A stretch of 64,000 nucleotides of DNA. It comes from Acidobacteriota bacterium. GTDB lineage: Bacteria; Acidobacteriota; Vicinamibacteria; Vicinamibacterales; 2-12-FULL-66-21. The stretch is from the NCBI GenBank assembly GCA_003222675.1, contig QHWT01000064.1, positions 1 through 64,000 on the forward strand. The letters run 5' to 3'. Of the stretch, positions 7,365 to 15,238 are shown one piece after another (positions within the stretch are counted from its first letter, which is position 1; each line of letters begins with the position of its first letter). A program made the position numbers and the translations under genes. The notes under the pieces are model-generated. The model saw only the letters and a program-made list of their open reading frames with translations. It was not told the DNA's origin and did no database searches.

Positions 7365-8042
7365 ATGGCGACATCCAGCGTTCCGCACTTCCAGGAAGAG
7401 CTCGAGCAACTCAAGGCGCGCCTGCTCGAGATGGGCGGGCTGGCCGAGGACCGCGTGCGCTCTGCGGTGAAGGCGCTCGTCGACCGTGATGCGTCCCTGG
7501 TCGATGCGGTGCTTGCAGGCGACCAGCCGATCAACCAGCTGCACATCGAGATCGACGGTCGCTGCTTCAGGATGCTTGCGCTGCACCAGCCGATGGCGGT
7601 CGATCTGCGCGCCATCATGTCCGCCGTCAAGATCAACACCGATCTCGAGCGCGTCGGAGATCTTGCCATCAACATCGCCGAAGCGGTGCTGCGGTACCTG
7701 GGACATGCACTGGTCAAAGAGCTGATTGACATTCCGCGAATGTCGGACATCGCCCAGGCCATGCTGCGCGATGCGCTCGACGCGTACGTGCGGCGTGACA
7801 TGATGCTCGCGCAGGCGGTGCTCGATCAGGACGACACGCTCGATGCCTTGAAGACGGAGGTCTTCCGCGAGCTGTTGACGTATATGTTGCGCGACGCGCA
7901 GACCATCGAGCCGGCGCTCGATCTGATCCTCATTTCCCGGCACCTCGAACGAATCGGCGACCACGCGACCAACATCGCCGAGGACGTCATCTTCATGGTT
8001 TCCGCGCGGGACGTCCGACACCACGCCAGCGACCTCAAGTGA
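7365..8042 (+). CDS. phoU: Phosphate uptake regulator PhoU
   Basis: The 225-residue protein consists of two three-helix PhoU repeats. Each has the conserved metal-binding core: LERVGDLAINIAE in the first half and LERIGDHATNIAEDVIFM in the second. PhoU dampens the PhoR/PhoB response and PstSCAB activity when phosphate is sufficient. I chose the ATG at 7365 because the family begins shortly before PHFQEELEQLK; an in-frame start at 7314 would add residues encoded by the repeat-rich leader. It follows pstB in the same direction with a 160-base gap. Confidence 0.95.
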   Translation: MATSSVPHFQEELEQLKARLLEMGGLAEDRVRSAVKALVDRDASLVDAVLAGDQPINQLHIEIDGRCFRMLALHQPMAVDLRAIMSAVKINTDLERVGDLAINIAEAVLRYLGHALVKELIDIPRMSDIAQAMLRDALDAYVRRDMMLAQAVLDQDDTLDALKTEVFRELLTYMLRDAQTIEPALDLILISRHLERIGDHATNIAEDVIFMVSARDVRHHASDLK

Positions 8043-8163
8043 TTTGGTGATTTGGTCATCTGGTGATTTGCTGATTGGTGACCGAGGATCCGGAGATCCC
8101 CATCGCCAGTCATTCATTCGACGGCAAATCACCCACTCCTGAAATCACCAAATCACCAAATCC
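8041..8163. repeat. Octamer tandem repeat pair (GATTTGGT / ACCAAATC)
   Basis: Just after phoU, GATTTGGT-like units repeat with an 8-base period (8041-8080). The facing complement AAATCACC repeats at 8137-8163, so a 15-base perfect stem (GATTTGGTGATTTGG against its complement) closes a ~90-base loop. Related units recur near 10575, 34083, 47265 and 50583. A role in transcription termination or RNA stability is possible but unproven. Confidence 0.65.
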
Positions 8164-8169
8164 TATAGA

Positions 8170-8352
8170 ATGGTTGGGTTGCGCACACCGGAAGCTTTGT
8201 GCGTGTATTGCCGCCAGCGTCCCATCGATCCCGCGTGGCAGCCGTTCTGCAGCGAACGCTGCAAGATGGCCGATCTGGGTCGATGGCTCGGCGGGGAATA
8301 CTGCGTGCCGACGGACACACCGGCGTCCGAAGCGGATGAGGAAGAAGAGTAG
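8170..8352 (+). CDS. yacG: DNA gyrase inhibitor YacG-type zinc protein
   Basis: This 60-residue protein has the CVYC and FCSERCKMADLGRWL motifs that define YacG, with four cysteines in a Cx2C...Cx3C zinc finger and the conserved W/L-rich turn after it. YacG of E. coli binds GyrB and inhibits gyrase. An acidic tail (ASEADEEEE) ends the protein. The start at 8170 directly follows the short-repeat gap, without a ribosome-binding site. The citrate synthase gene begins 14 bases downstream, so they may be co-transcribed. Confidence 0.85.
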   Translation: MVGLRTPEALCVYCRQRPIDPAWQPFCSERCKMADLGRWLGGEYCVPTDTPASEADEEEE

Positions 8353-8366
8353 CGCCCCCCTCTGTT

Positions 8367-9653
8367 ATGGCCGACACGCTCACCATTACCGACAACCGCA
8401 CCGGCAAGCAATACGAGATTCCGATTCAGGACGGCACCATCCGCGCGACCGATCTGCGCCAGATCAAGGTGAGGGCAGACGAGTTCGGGATGATGACGTA
8501 CGACCCCGCGTTCATGAACACCGCCGCGTGTCGCAGCAAGATCACGTACATCGACGGCGACAACGGGATTCTCGAGTATCGCGGCTATCCGATCGAGCAG
8601 CTGGCCGAGCACAGCGACTTCCTCGAAACGGCATACCTCATCCTCTTCGGCGAGCTCCCGACCGCGCAGCAGTACGAGCGGTGGTCGCGCGAAATCACGC
8701 TGCACACGATGCTCCACACGAACATCGCGAAGCTGATGGAGGCGTTCCGCCACGACGCGCACCCGATGGGTATGTTCCTTAGCACGGTCGGTGCGCTCTC
8801 GACGTTCTATCCCGATGCGAAGGACATCTTCTCAGAGGCCTCGCGGCGGCTGCAGACGATCCGCCTGATCGCGAAGGCGCCGTCAATCGCCGCGTATGCG
8901 TTCCGCCATTCGATCGGCCGCCCGTACAACCAGCCGGACAACGAGCTCGGCTACGCGGGCAACTTCCTCAACCTGCTCTTCCGGATGACGGAGCTGGAGT
9001 ACCAGCCGAACCCGGTGCTCGAGCGCGCGCTCGACGTGCTGTTCATCCTCCACGCGGATCACGAGCAGAACTGCAGCACCAGCACGATGCGCGCGATTGG
9101 CAGTTCGCACGCGGATCCCTACTCCGCCATGGCGGGCGCGGCAGCCGCGCTCTACGGACCGCTGCACGGCGGCGCGAACGAGGCGGTCCTGCGCATGCTC
9201 AACGAAATCGGGTCGATTCAGAACGTGCCGGCGTTCATCAAGCGCGTGCAGGCGGGCGAAGAGCGCCTCATGGGGTTCGGCCACCGCGTTTACAAGTCGT
9301 ACGATCCGCGCGCGAAGATCATCAAGAGAATCGCCGACCTCGTATTCGAGGTCACCGGCACGAACCCGCTGCTCGAGATGGCGCTGGAGCTCGAACGGAT
9401 CGCGCTCGAAGACGATTACTTCGTCACCAGGAAGCTCTATCCGAACGTCGACTTCTACTCGGGCCTCATTTATCAGGCGATGGGCTTCCCTGTCGACATG
9501 TTCCCGGTGCTCTTCGCCATTCCGCGCACCGCGGGTTGGATTGCGCAATGGGAGGAGATGCTGACGGATCCCGACCAGAAGATCGCGCGCCCGCGGCAGA
9601 TCTACGTCGGGTACTCGAAGCGGGACTACGTATCCAGGGAAAAGCGCAAATGA
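8367..9653 (+). CDS. gltA: Citrate synthase (type II)
   Basis: The 428-residue protein matches the length of hexameric type II bacterial citrate synthase. It contains the signature region LMGFGHRVYKSYDPRA, the HADHEQNCSTST active-site segment and the GPLHGGANEAVL segment with its catalytic histidine. It condenses oxaloacetate and acetyl-CoA at the entry to the TCA cycle. An N-terminal beta-rich domain (residues 1-60) typical of type II enzymes is present. The stop TGA overlaps the start of the following peptidase gene (ATGA at 9650-9653). Confidence 0.96.
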   Translation: MADTLTITDNRTGKQYEIPIQDGTIRATDLRQIKVRADEFGMMTYDPAFMNTAACRSKITYIDGDNGILEYRGYPIEQLAEHSDFLETAYLILFGELPTAQQYERWSREITLHTMLHTNIAKLMEAFRHDAHPMGMFLSTVGALSTFYPDAKDIFSEASRRLQTIRLIAKAPSIAAYAFRHSIGRPYNQPDNELGYAGNFLNLLFRMTELEYQPNPVLERALDVLFILHADHEQNCSTSTMRAIGSSHADPYSAMAGAAAALYGPLHGGANEAVLRMLNEIGSIQNVPAFIKRVQAGEERLMGFGHRVYKSYDPRAKIIKRIADLVFEVTGTNPLLEMALELERIALEDDYFVTRKLYPNVDFYSGLIYQAMGFPVDMFPVLFAIPRTAGWIAQWEEMLTDPDQKIARPRQIYVGYSKRDYVSREKRK

Positions 9654-10528
9654 GGGCGGCCGCCGTTGCCGTGTTCGCGTTGAGCGCCTCGCTCCCGGCG
9701 CAGGCGCCCGCCCCGAAGTTCGATGGTGGCCGCGCCTACGAGGACGTGCGGCAGATGGTCGCCATCGGGCCGCGTCCGTCGGGCTCCCCCGGCATTCAGC
9801 AGACGCGCGACTACATCAAAAAGCAGCTGACGGCCGCGGGTCTGAAGGTCGAAGAGCAGCCCTTCGATGCAACCACGCCGCTCGGCCCGATCCACATGGT
9901 CAACCTGCGCGCCACGCTCGCCGGCCAGGCGCAGGACGGCGGGAGGATTGTTGTCGGAGGGCACTACGACACGAAGCTGTTTCGTGATTTTCCATTCGTC
10001 GGCGCGAGCGACGGCGGGTCGAGCGCCGCATTCCTCCTCGAGCTCGCGCGCGCGCTGAAGGGACGCGTCAACTCGCTGCCGATTGAGCTGTTGTTCCTCG
10101 ATGGCGAGGAAGCCGTGATCGAATGGCGAGGGACGGACCACACCTACGGCAGCCGCTATTACGTGCAGGAGGCACGGCGCGCCGGCACCGCCAAGGACAT
10201 CCGTGCCTTCATCCTCGTCGACATGATCGGGGATCGGAGTCTCGACATCCGGCGCGAGCAGAACTCGACGCGATGGCTGACGGATGCCGTCTGGGACGCC
10301 GCGCGCCGGCTCGAGCGCCCCGAATTCCTCGACCAGACCACGCCGATCGAAGACGATCATCTCGAGTTCCTCTCGGCCGGGATCCCCTCGGTGGACATCA
10401 TCGACCTGGACTACTCCGCCTGGCATCAGCCGGAGGATCGCCTCGACCGCGTAGCCGCGGGAAGTCTTCAGGCGGTGGGCGACGTGGTGATTGCGGCGCT
10501 GCCCGCGATCGAGAGCCGGCTGAAGTAG
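9650..10528 (+). CDS. Secreted M28-family protein, glutaminyl-cyclase-like
   Basis: The 292-residue protein starts with a short signal peptide (residues 1-19). It has the M28 zinc residues GHYDT (Asp107), ASDGGSSA (Asp121) and FLDGEEA (Glu153-Glu154). The sequence after the glutamates, VIEWRGTDHTYGSRYY, and the late DLDYSAWHQPEDRLD resemble animal and bacterial glutaminyl-peptide cyclotransferases more than aminopeptidases. The likely activity is therefore N-terminal pyroglutamate formation in the periplasm, though a peptidase cannot be excluded. Translation is coupled to citrate synthase by an ATGA overlap. The functional link between the two is not obvious. Confidence 0.8.
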   Translation: MRAAAVAVFALSASLPAQAPAPKFDGGRAYEDVRQMVAIGPRPSGSPGIQQTRDYIKKQLTAAGLKVEEQPFDATTPLGPIHMVNLRATLAGQAQDGGRIVVGGHYDTKLFRDFPFVGASDGGSSAAFLLELARALKGRVNSLPIELLFLDGEEAVIEWRGTDHTYGSRYYVQEARRAGTAKDIRAFILVDMIGDRSLDIRREQNSTRWLTDAVWDAARRLERPEFLDQTTPIEDDHLEFLSAGIPSVDIIDLDYSAWHQPEDRLDRVAAGSLQAVGDVVIAALPAIESRLK

Positions 10529-10530
10529 GC

Positions 10531-10641
10531 CGGGTCTTTAGCAGACTGCTGAAGAAGAAGAAGACAGCCTGCGGGATTTGGTGATTTCTGGATTGGGTAA
10601 TCTGGTGATTGTGCTTCGCACGCGCTCCCGCGCGTGCGTCT
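10531..10641. repeat. Dispersed ~110-bp element, copy 1
   Basis: This copy is nearly identical to 47223-47330. It runs from CGGGTCTTTAGCAG through a GAAGAAGAAGACAGCC stretch and GATTTGGTGATTTCTGG to a hairpin with arms GCACGCG and CGCGTGC (10617-10636). It sits between two convergent genes. It has no coding capacity, so it looks like a non-autonomous mobile or REP-type element that may double as a bidirectional terminator. Confidence 0.8.
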
Positions 10642-10694
10642 CCCTAGAGATCCCGCTCAGGGCGGCTCCAACGAGCCGTCTGAGAAGCGCCGGC

Positions 10695-11909
10695 CTACAA
10701 GGCCGACCGCGCGATTTCCTGCTCGATTTCCTGGTGTGTGAGGACGGTCGACGAGGCCTTCGCCTTTGCAAAGATTCGGTCCACCAGTCCCTCGGTGACG
10801 GGAATGCCGCGCCGTTCCAGCCAGAACACGACGTTCGACTTTCCCGACATCGGCCCAATGTCGATCTGCTGCTCGCGGCCGATGAGGCTGGCTGGCACGC
10901 CCGAGTACACGGCGTCGATGAGTTCCGCATCCTTCTTGCGATAGGCCTTGATGACGGCGGCGGCGTGCACGCCCGTCGCCGTCCGGAACGCGTCGCGACC
11001 GACGATCGGATAGTTGGGCGGAATCGGCACGCCGGTCGCGGCCGAGACCGTTTCGCAGTACTCGCACAGCGCCGACAGGTCCCGGTCGATGTATCCCATG
11101 AGCACGAGGTTCATCAGGAGCGTGTCCATCGGCGTGTTGCCGACGCGCTCGCCGATGCCGATGGCGGCGCCGTGCAGGCGCGTCGCGCCCGCGTCGAGCG
11201 CCGCGAGCGAATTGCTCACGGCGAAATCGCGATCGCGATGGCCGTGCCAGTCGATCCCGACGCCGCCACCACATTCGTCGACCACGGTTTTGATGAACCG
11301 TACGACTGCGGCTGCGCCCGCAGGCGTCGAGTGACCGGCGGTGTCGGCGATGCAGACACGCTTGGCGCCCGCGCGGATGGCCGTCGAATACAAGGCACGC
11401 AGCGTATCGGGATCGGCGCGGGTCGTATCCTCCGTCACGTACATGACGGTGAGGCCCTCACTCACCGCAAAGCCGATTGCCTCCTCCGTCAGCTTCAGCA
11501 GCTGATCCAGCGTCCAGCCTTCCGCGTATTGACGCAGCGGGCTCGATCCGATGAACGTGCAGCACTCAATCGGGATTCCCGCCCGCTGGGACACTTCGGC
11601 AATCGGCCTGATGTCAGCGATCACCGTGCGCGCCGCGCAGTTCGCCTGCACCTTCAGGCGCTGATTCGTAATCTCCCGCGCGAGCCGCTCAACGTCGCGG
11701 ACGACGTGAGGGCCGGCTCCGGGCAATCCGATGTCGGCCGTATCGATGCCGAGTCGATCGATCAAGTGCAGGATCTTCAGCTTCTCGTCGATCGAGGGAC
11801 ACCTGACCGATGGCGACTGCAGTCCGTCGCGCAGCGTCTCATCGTCGAGCAGGACGGTTACCGGCTTCTGATCGCTGCGGCGATTCCAGTCGTAAATCAG
11901 CGGATGCAT
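10695..11909 (-). CDS. LeuA/homocitrate-synthase family acyltransferase
   Basis: The 404-residue protein is a DRE-TIM metallolyase. It has the DDETLRDG motif near residue 22, GLPGAGP substrate-loop residues, an HGHRD metal-binding segment near residue 225 and HGAAIGIGERVGN. Enzymes of this class condense acetyl-CoA with a 2-oxo acid (2-isopropylmalate, homocitrate or citramalate synthases). The regulatory LeuA dimer domain is absent, so feedback inhibition by leucine is not expected. No leuBCD genes are nearby, so the substrate cannot be stated; the IYDWN N-terminus resembles a separate LeuA-like subfamily seen in Acidobacteria and Myxobacteria. Confidence 0.82.
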   Translation of the reverse strand: MHPLIYDWNRRSDQKPVTVLLDDETLRDGLQSPSVRCPSIDEKLKILHLIDRLGIDTADIGLPGAGPHVVRDVERLAREITNQRLKVQANCAARTVIADIRPIAEVSQRAGIPIECCTFIGSSPLRQYAEGWTLDQLLKLTEEAIGFAVSEGLTVMYVTEDTTRADPDTLRALYSTAIRAGAKRVCIADTAGHSTPAGAAAVVRFIKTVVDECGGGVGIDWHGHRDRDFAVSNSLAALDAGATRLHGAAIGIGERVGNTPMDTLLMNLVLMGYIDRDLSALCEYCETVSAATGVPIPPNYPIVGRDAFRTATGVHAAAVIKAYRKKDAELIDAVYSGVPASLIGREQQIDIGPMSGKSNVVFWLERRGIPVTEGLVDRIFAKAKASSTVLTHQEIEQEIARSAL

Positions 11910-11983
11910 TGTCTATCCGAGATGCGATGTGCGAGGTGCGACTCGCGGCCGCAAGCCTGAAGTCCGAGCCCTGAAGCCAGGCA

Positions 11984-12265
11984 TCACGCGTCCGTGCGTC
12001 GAACGTGCCGATATGTCCGCATGGTTACGATGCCCGCAAGGAAGACGCCGAGCGCCCACGCGGTCGAGAAGGCAATCGCATCGACCTGGCCGCGGTGCAG
12101 CGCCGTACGCATATCGACACCGGCGCCGAGGCCCGCCTGCGCGAGCGCCGTATCCAGCAGGTAGCCTCGCACCGTGTCGTGCATGCGCATGTCGTATACG
12201 CCGTTCCACACGACGAACGCGAGGGCGAACCAGAGGATTAACAGCCGTTTCTCGATGCGGGTCAT
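11984..12265 (-). CDS. Small two-TM membrane protein, unknown
   Basis: The 93-residue protein has two predicted membrane segments: LLILWFALAFVVWNGVYDM near the N-terminus and AIAFSTAWALGVFLAGIVT near the C-terminus. A hydrophilic loop (DTVRGYLLDTALAQAGLGAGVDM) lies between them. No family is recognised. It lies downstream of the SpoIIE-type phosphatase gene, from which it is separated by a pair of REP-like palindromes. Composition and the ATG start support a real gene. Confidence 0.6.
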   Translation of the reverse strand: MTRIEKRLLILWFALAFVVWNGVYDMRMHDTVRGYLLDTALAQAGLGAGVDMRTALHRGQVDAIAFSTAWALGVFLAGIVTMRTYRHVRRTDA

Positions 12266-12277
12266 CGTGGATCATGA

Positions 12278-12337
12278 CTTCCGGCTGAAGCCGGAAGCCG
12301 CGTCGTTGATCTCGTGGCTTCCGCCTTCAGGCGGAAG
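12278..12337. repeat. Pair of REP-like palindromes in opposite orientation
   Basis: Two perfect hairpins, CTTCCGGCTGAAGCCGGAAG (12278-12297) and CTTCCGCCTTCAGGCGGAAG (12318-12337), are separated by 20 bases. The pair has further outer symmetry (GGAAGCC facing GGCTTCC). This is the layout of a BIME made of two inverted REPs. A third unit of the same family lies at 56962-56983. It sits directly after the stop of the phosphatase gene. Confidence 0.75.
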
Positions 12338-12338
12338 A

Positions 12339-13946
12339 TTATCCGCTGTATCTCAACACCAACGCGGTGATGTCGTCGTTCTGCGGAGCCCCCTTGGTGA
12401 ACGCCCGAACGTCGGTGAAAATCGCCTGCAGCATTTCCGGGGGCTCCGAGGCCGTGTGCTTCTGAGCGGTCTGGACGATGCGCGTTTCGCCGTACTCTTC
12501 GCCGGCAGCGGACAATGCCTCCGACACGCCGTCGCTGAAAACGATCAGCCAGTCGCCCGGCGCCAGCTGCACCGTCTCCTCGGTGAACGACGCGGCCTCG
12601 AAGAGGCCGACGATCGGTCCGCCGACTTCCAGCCGCCGCACGCCGCCCTTGGCGATGATCAGCGGCGGATTGTGACCGGCGTTGGTGTAGGTGAGCCGGC
12701 CGTCGGGCTCGAGCGATCCATACATCAGCGTCACGAACCGCGACTCGATCCCGCGTCGATACAGCGCGAGGTTTACGCGCGTGATGGTCTGCGACGGCCG
12801 GTCGTTCGATGCGGCCTGCGCGGCGAAGATCCCCTGCATCATCGCGCTCAGCAGCGCGGCGGGGGGTCCCTTGCCCGCCACGTCGCCAAGCGCGAAGCCG
12901 AACGCGCCGCCCGGCAGGTCGACGTAATCGAAGAAGTCGCCGCCGATCGATCGGCACGGGAGCGACGCCGCAGCCGCGCGGAAGAAGGCGCCGATGCGGC
13001 CCGATTTCGGGAGGAGCGCCTGCTGGATCTCGGCCGCAATCCGCATCTCCTGCTCCATGCGCGCCTTCTCCATCGTCTCGCGATAGAGCCGGGCGTTCTC
13101 GATCGCCACGGCCGCCTCGGTGGCGAGCGTTTCGAGCGCCGCGCGCGTGGAGTTCGAGAGGATCGTCGCCTGCTCGCGGCTGTCGAGATACAGGACGCCG
13201 ATTCGGCGATCCTCGCTGACGGCGTCCGCCTTGTCGAGATAGCGCACGAGACGCAGCGGCACGCAGTGGACGTTTCGAATGCCGAGCGCGACTGTGCCCA
13301 TGTGCACGTTCGCGAGCTCGCCGTCGAGGAGATTTCCGACGATCTTCGGCTCGCCCGTCCGAAAGACTTCTTCCGGGATCTTGCGGCTGACGGCGAAGCT
13401 GGTGCCGGGCAGCGTGAGACGCCCGCGGCCGCGGGCCATCTTGAACTCCAGCTCGTTCTCGGCGTTCGCCAGCATGATGAAGCCGCGCTCGGCGCCGCTC
13501 ACATCGATCGCCGAATCGAGCACCAGCGCCAGAACATCGTCGAGCACGCGGCCGCTGCCGAGCGCCCGGAGACCGTCGAGAAGCGCCGCGATCTGCCGCA
13601 GGTCGCCGATCGCCGTTGTCGTCGCACGATCCTGCGAGGGGGCCGTGTCCGCGACGAGGAACACCATCTCGGCGCCGCCGCTGCGGCCAAGACGGATGCG
13701 GTCGCCGTGGCTGAGCGTCTGCTCGGTGACCTGCTGATCGTTGACGTACGTGCCGTAGCGCGAGTTGCGATCGCGGATGATGAATGCCTTGTCGCCGGCC
13801 GCAATCTCCGCGTGATCGCGGGAGACTTCACTGCCCGCAAGGCGCAGATCGTTCGTCTCGCGGCGGCCGATCTCGAAGAGGGCCTTCGAAATCGGCACGA
13901 TCCGGCGGCCCAGGGCGTCGGTCACTTCGAGTCGGGCATCGGGCAC
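12339..13946 (-). CDS. FHA-GAF-SpoIIE (PP2C) serine phosphatase
   Basis: The 535-residue protein has an FHA domain (residues ~1-100, with GRRETNDLRL and SRYGTYVND), a GAF-like domain (~115-290) and a short coiled coil (~290-310). It ends in a SpoIIE/RsbU-type PP2C phosphatase (~320-535) with GGDFFDYVDL and SDGVSEA metal-binding aspartates. Such proteins dephosphorylate anti-anti-sigma factors or other Ser/Thr phosphoproteins; the FHA domain would recruit it to a phosphothreonine partner. No STAS or anti-sigma gene is adjacent, so the target is unknown. The start is a GTG. Confidence 0.9.
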   Translation of the reverse strand: MPDARLEVTDALGRRIVPISKALFEIGRRETNDLRLAGSEVSRDHAEIAAGDKAFIIRDRNSRYGTYVNDQQVTEQTLSHGDRIRLGRSGGAEMVFLVADTAPSQDRATTTAIGDLRQIAALLDGLRALGSGRVLDDVLALVLDSAIDVSGAERGFIMLANAENELEFKMARGRGRLTLPGTSFAVSRKIPEEVFRTGEPKIVGNLLDGELANVHMGTVALGIRNVHCVPLRLVRYLDKADAVSEDRRIGVLYLDSREQATILSNSTRAALETLATEAAVAIENARLYRETMEKARMEQEMRIAAEIQQALLPKSGRIGAFFRAAAASLPCRSIGGDFFDYVDLPGGAFGFALGDVAGKGPPAALLSAMMQGIFAAQAASNDRPSQTITRVNLALYRRGIESRFVTLMYGSLEPDGRLTYTNAGHNPPLIIAKGGVRRLEVGGPIVGLFEAASFTEETVQLAPGDWLIVFSDGVSEALSAAGEEYGETRIVQTAQKHTASEPPEMLQAIFTDVRAFTKGAPQNDDITALVLRYSG

Positions 13947-13962
13947 AACGGGAGTTTATTAC

Positions 13963-13996
13963 AGGTCCGAGGTCCGAGGTCCGAGGTCCGAGGTCC
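13963..13996. repeat. GGTCCGA heptamer tandem repeat
   Basis: Nearly five head-to-tail copies of GGTCCGA lie just upstream of the phosphatase gene start. The same heptamer occurs in reverse orientation at 18850-18905 and again at 61517-61625. Confidence 0.8.
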
Positions 13997-14040
13997 GCTC
14001 GTGACTCATGGCTCATGCCGGTTCAGTGGCTCGAGCCTCG

Positions 14041-14334
14041 CTACCGTCGCCGCCGCACGATGCGGATGACGAGGCTGAGAAGAGCGACCGCGGTGAGGAC
14101 ACCGGCGATCGTTTCGAGCCGAGTGGCTTCGGGACCCGGGCCCATCGAGCGCCCGGCCATGCCGAGATACAGGGCGAGCAACAGCAGCACGACGAACGCG
14201 ACGATCGACAGCAGGCCGCCGCGTCGCGATCGAATCTGCACAGGCCGCCGCACGGGATCGGTCGTCGCCGTCCCGCAGCGGTAGCACACGATCGCTTTGT
14301 CTGCGATCTCCGTCCCGCACTGGCGACATTTCAT
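14041..14334 (-). CDS. Small zinc-ribbon membrane protein
   Basis: The 97-residue protein begins MKCRQCGTEIADKAIVCYRCG, a two-CxxC zinc ribbon of the double-zinc-ribbon class. Two membrane segments follow (LSIVAFVVLLLLALYLGMAG and LETIAGVLTAVALLSLVIRIV) and it ends in an RRRR tail. The ATG at 14334 is chosen because the ribbon starts at once; an upstream extension crosses the GGAAGGCGCCTTCC palindrome. The function is unknown. It lies between the phosphatase and the metal transporter permease. Confidence 0.75.
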   Translation of the reverse strand: MKCRQCGTEIADKAIVCYRCGTATTDPVRRPVQIRSRRGGLLSIVAFVVLLLLALYLGMAGRSMGPGPEATRLETIAGVLTAVALLSLVIRIVRRRR

Positions 14335-14347
14335 CGGGAGATCATAA

Positions 14348-14400
14348 AAGAAAGAAGACGGAAGAAGGAAGGCGCCTTCCGTCTTCTGTCTTCTGTCTTT
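14348..14400. terminator. Hairpin GGAAGGCGCCTTCC with flanking AAGAC/GTCTT arms
   Basis: The gap after the permease gene contains AAGACGGAAG facing CTTCCGTCTTC around a GGAAGGCGCCTTCC palindrome. This is a stable stem suitable for ending the znu-like transcript. No long T-run follows, so intrinsic termination is uncertain. Confidence 0.4.
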
Positions 14401-15236
14401 CATGCTCTCTTAATTGCCGGCCGGACTGCAGCCATCAGCGCGAGTACGATTCCGAATGTGCACACGATGGTGGCGCCGGTCGGCAGATCGAGCTGCAGCG
14501 ACAGCCAGACCCCCAGCGCCGACACTATCGTGCCCATCGTCCAGCCAATCGCGAGCCGCGGACCGATGTTCTCGGCGTAAAGCATTGCGGCCACGGATGG
14601 CACGATGAGATAGCAGAAAACGAGGAGCACGCCCGCCATCGCGACAGATCGTGTCACCACGAAGCCGAATGAAACGTAGAAGAGAAAATCCCAAAGCCTG
14701 AGATTCACTCCGGAGGCTTCCACCGCCTCGGGATTCATCGAAATAGCCAGAAAACGCTTCCGGTACACGAAGTGGAACGCACCGATCACCGCATAGAGCG
14801 CCGCCGTCTGCCACACCTCCCTCCACGACACCGAGAGCAGGTTCCCGACCAGCATGTCCTTCAGGTGCTCTCCTTCAGACGTGGATTTGCTCAAGGCGAG
14901 AATCGTCGCCGCCGACGCGACGGCGTACGAAATCCCGATGATCGCCTCTTGTGGAATTCGTGCCCGACGGCTGCGAATGGTCGCGAACATTGCCGCGCCG
15001 ATGAACGTGAACACAAGGGCGACCCAGTAGACCGACGGCGAATGCGGATCGCCGTCCGACCAGGGCAACAGGATCGCGACGGTGGCGCCAAACGCAGCTA
15101 TCTGCGCAAGCGAGAGGTCGACGAAGATGACACCTCGCTCGACGACGTGGACGCCGAGATACGCGTGAATGCCCGCAATCACCAGGCTCGCGACGAATGG
15201 CGCCGCCAGAAACGACAGGATGTCCCAGTTCATCAT
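14400..15236 (-). CDS. Metal ABC transporter permease (ZnuB/MntB family)
   Basis: The 278-residue integral membrane protein of the ABC-3 family has about eight membrane segments. The typical N-terminal FVDLSLAQIAAFGA and central MLVGNLLSVSW segments are visible. It would form the channel for zinc or manganese import. It follows the substrate-binding protein by 2 bases, so they are an operon. The usual ATPase subunit (ZnuC) is not found on either side within this window. Confidence 0.9.
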   Translation of the reverse strand: MMNWDILSFLAAPFVASLVIAGIHAYLGVHVVERGVIFVDLSLAQIAAFGATVAILLPWSDGDPHSPSVYWVALVFTFIGAAMFATIRSRRARIPQEAIIGISYAVASAATILALSKSTSEGEHLKDMLVGNLLSVSWREVWQTAALYAVIGAFHFVYRKRFLAISMNPEAVEASGVNLRLWDFLFYVSFGFVVTRSVAMAGVLLVFCYLIVPSVAAMLYAENIGPRLAIGWTMGTIVSALGVWLSLQLDLPTGATIVCTFGIVLALMAAVRPAIKRA

Positions 15237-15238
15237 CG

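Noticed and set aside
12174-14069. 631-codon plus-strand frame across the SpoIIE-type phosphatase
   Set aside because: Shadow of the minus-strand FHA-GAF-SpoIIE gene; Arg-rich, no domain.
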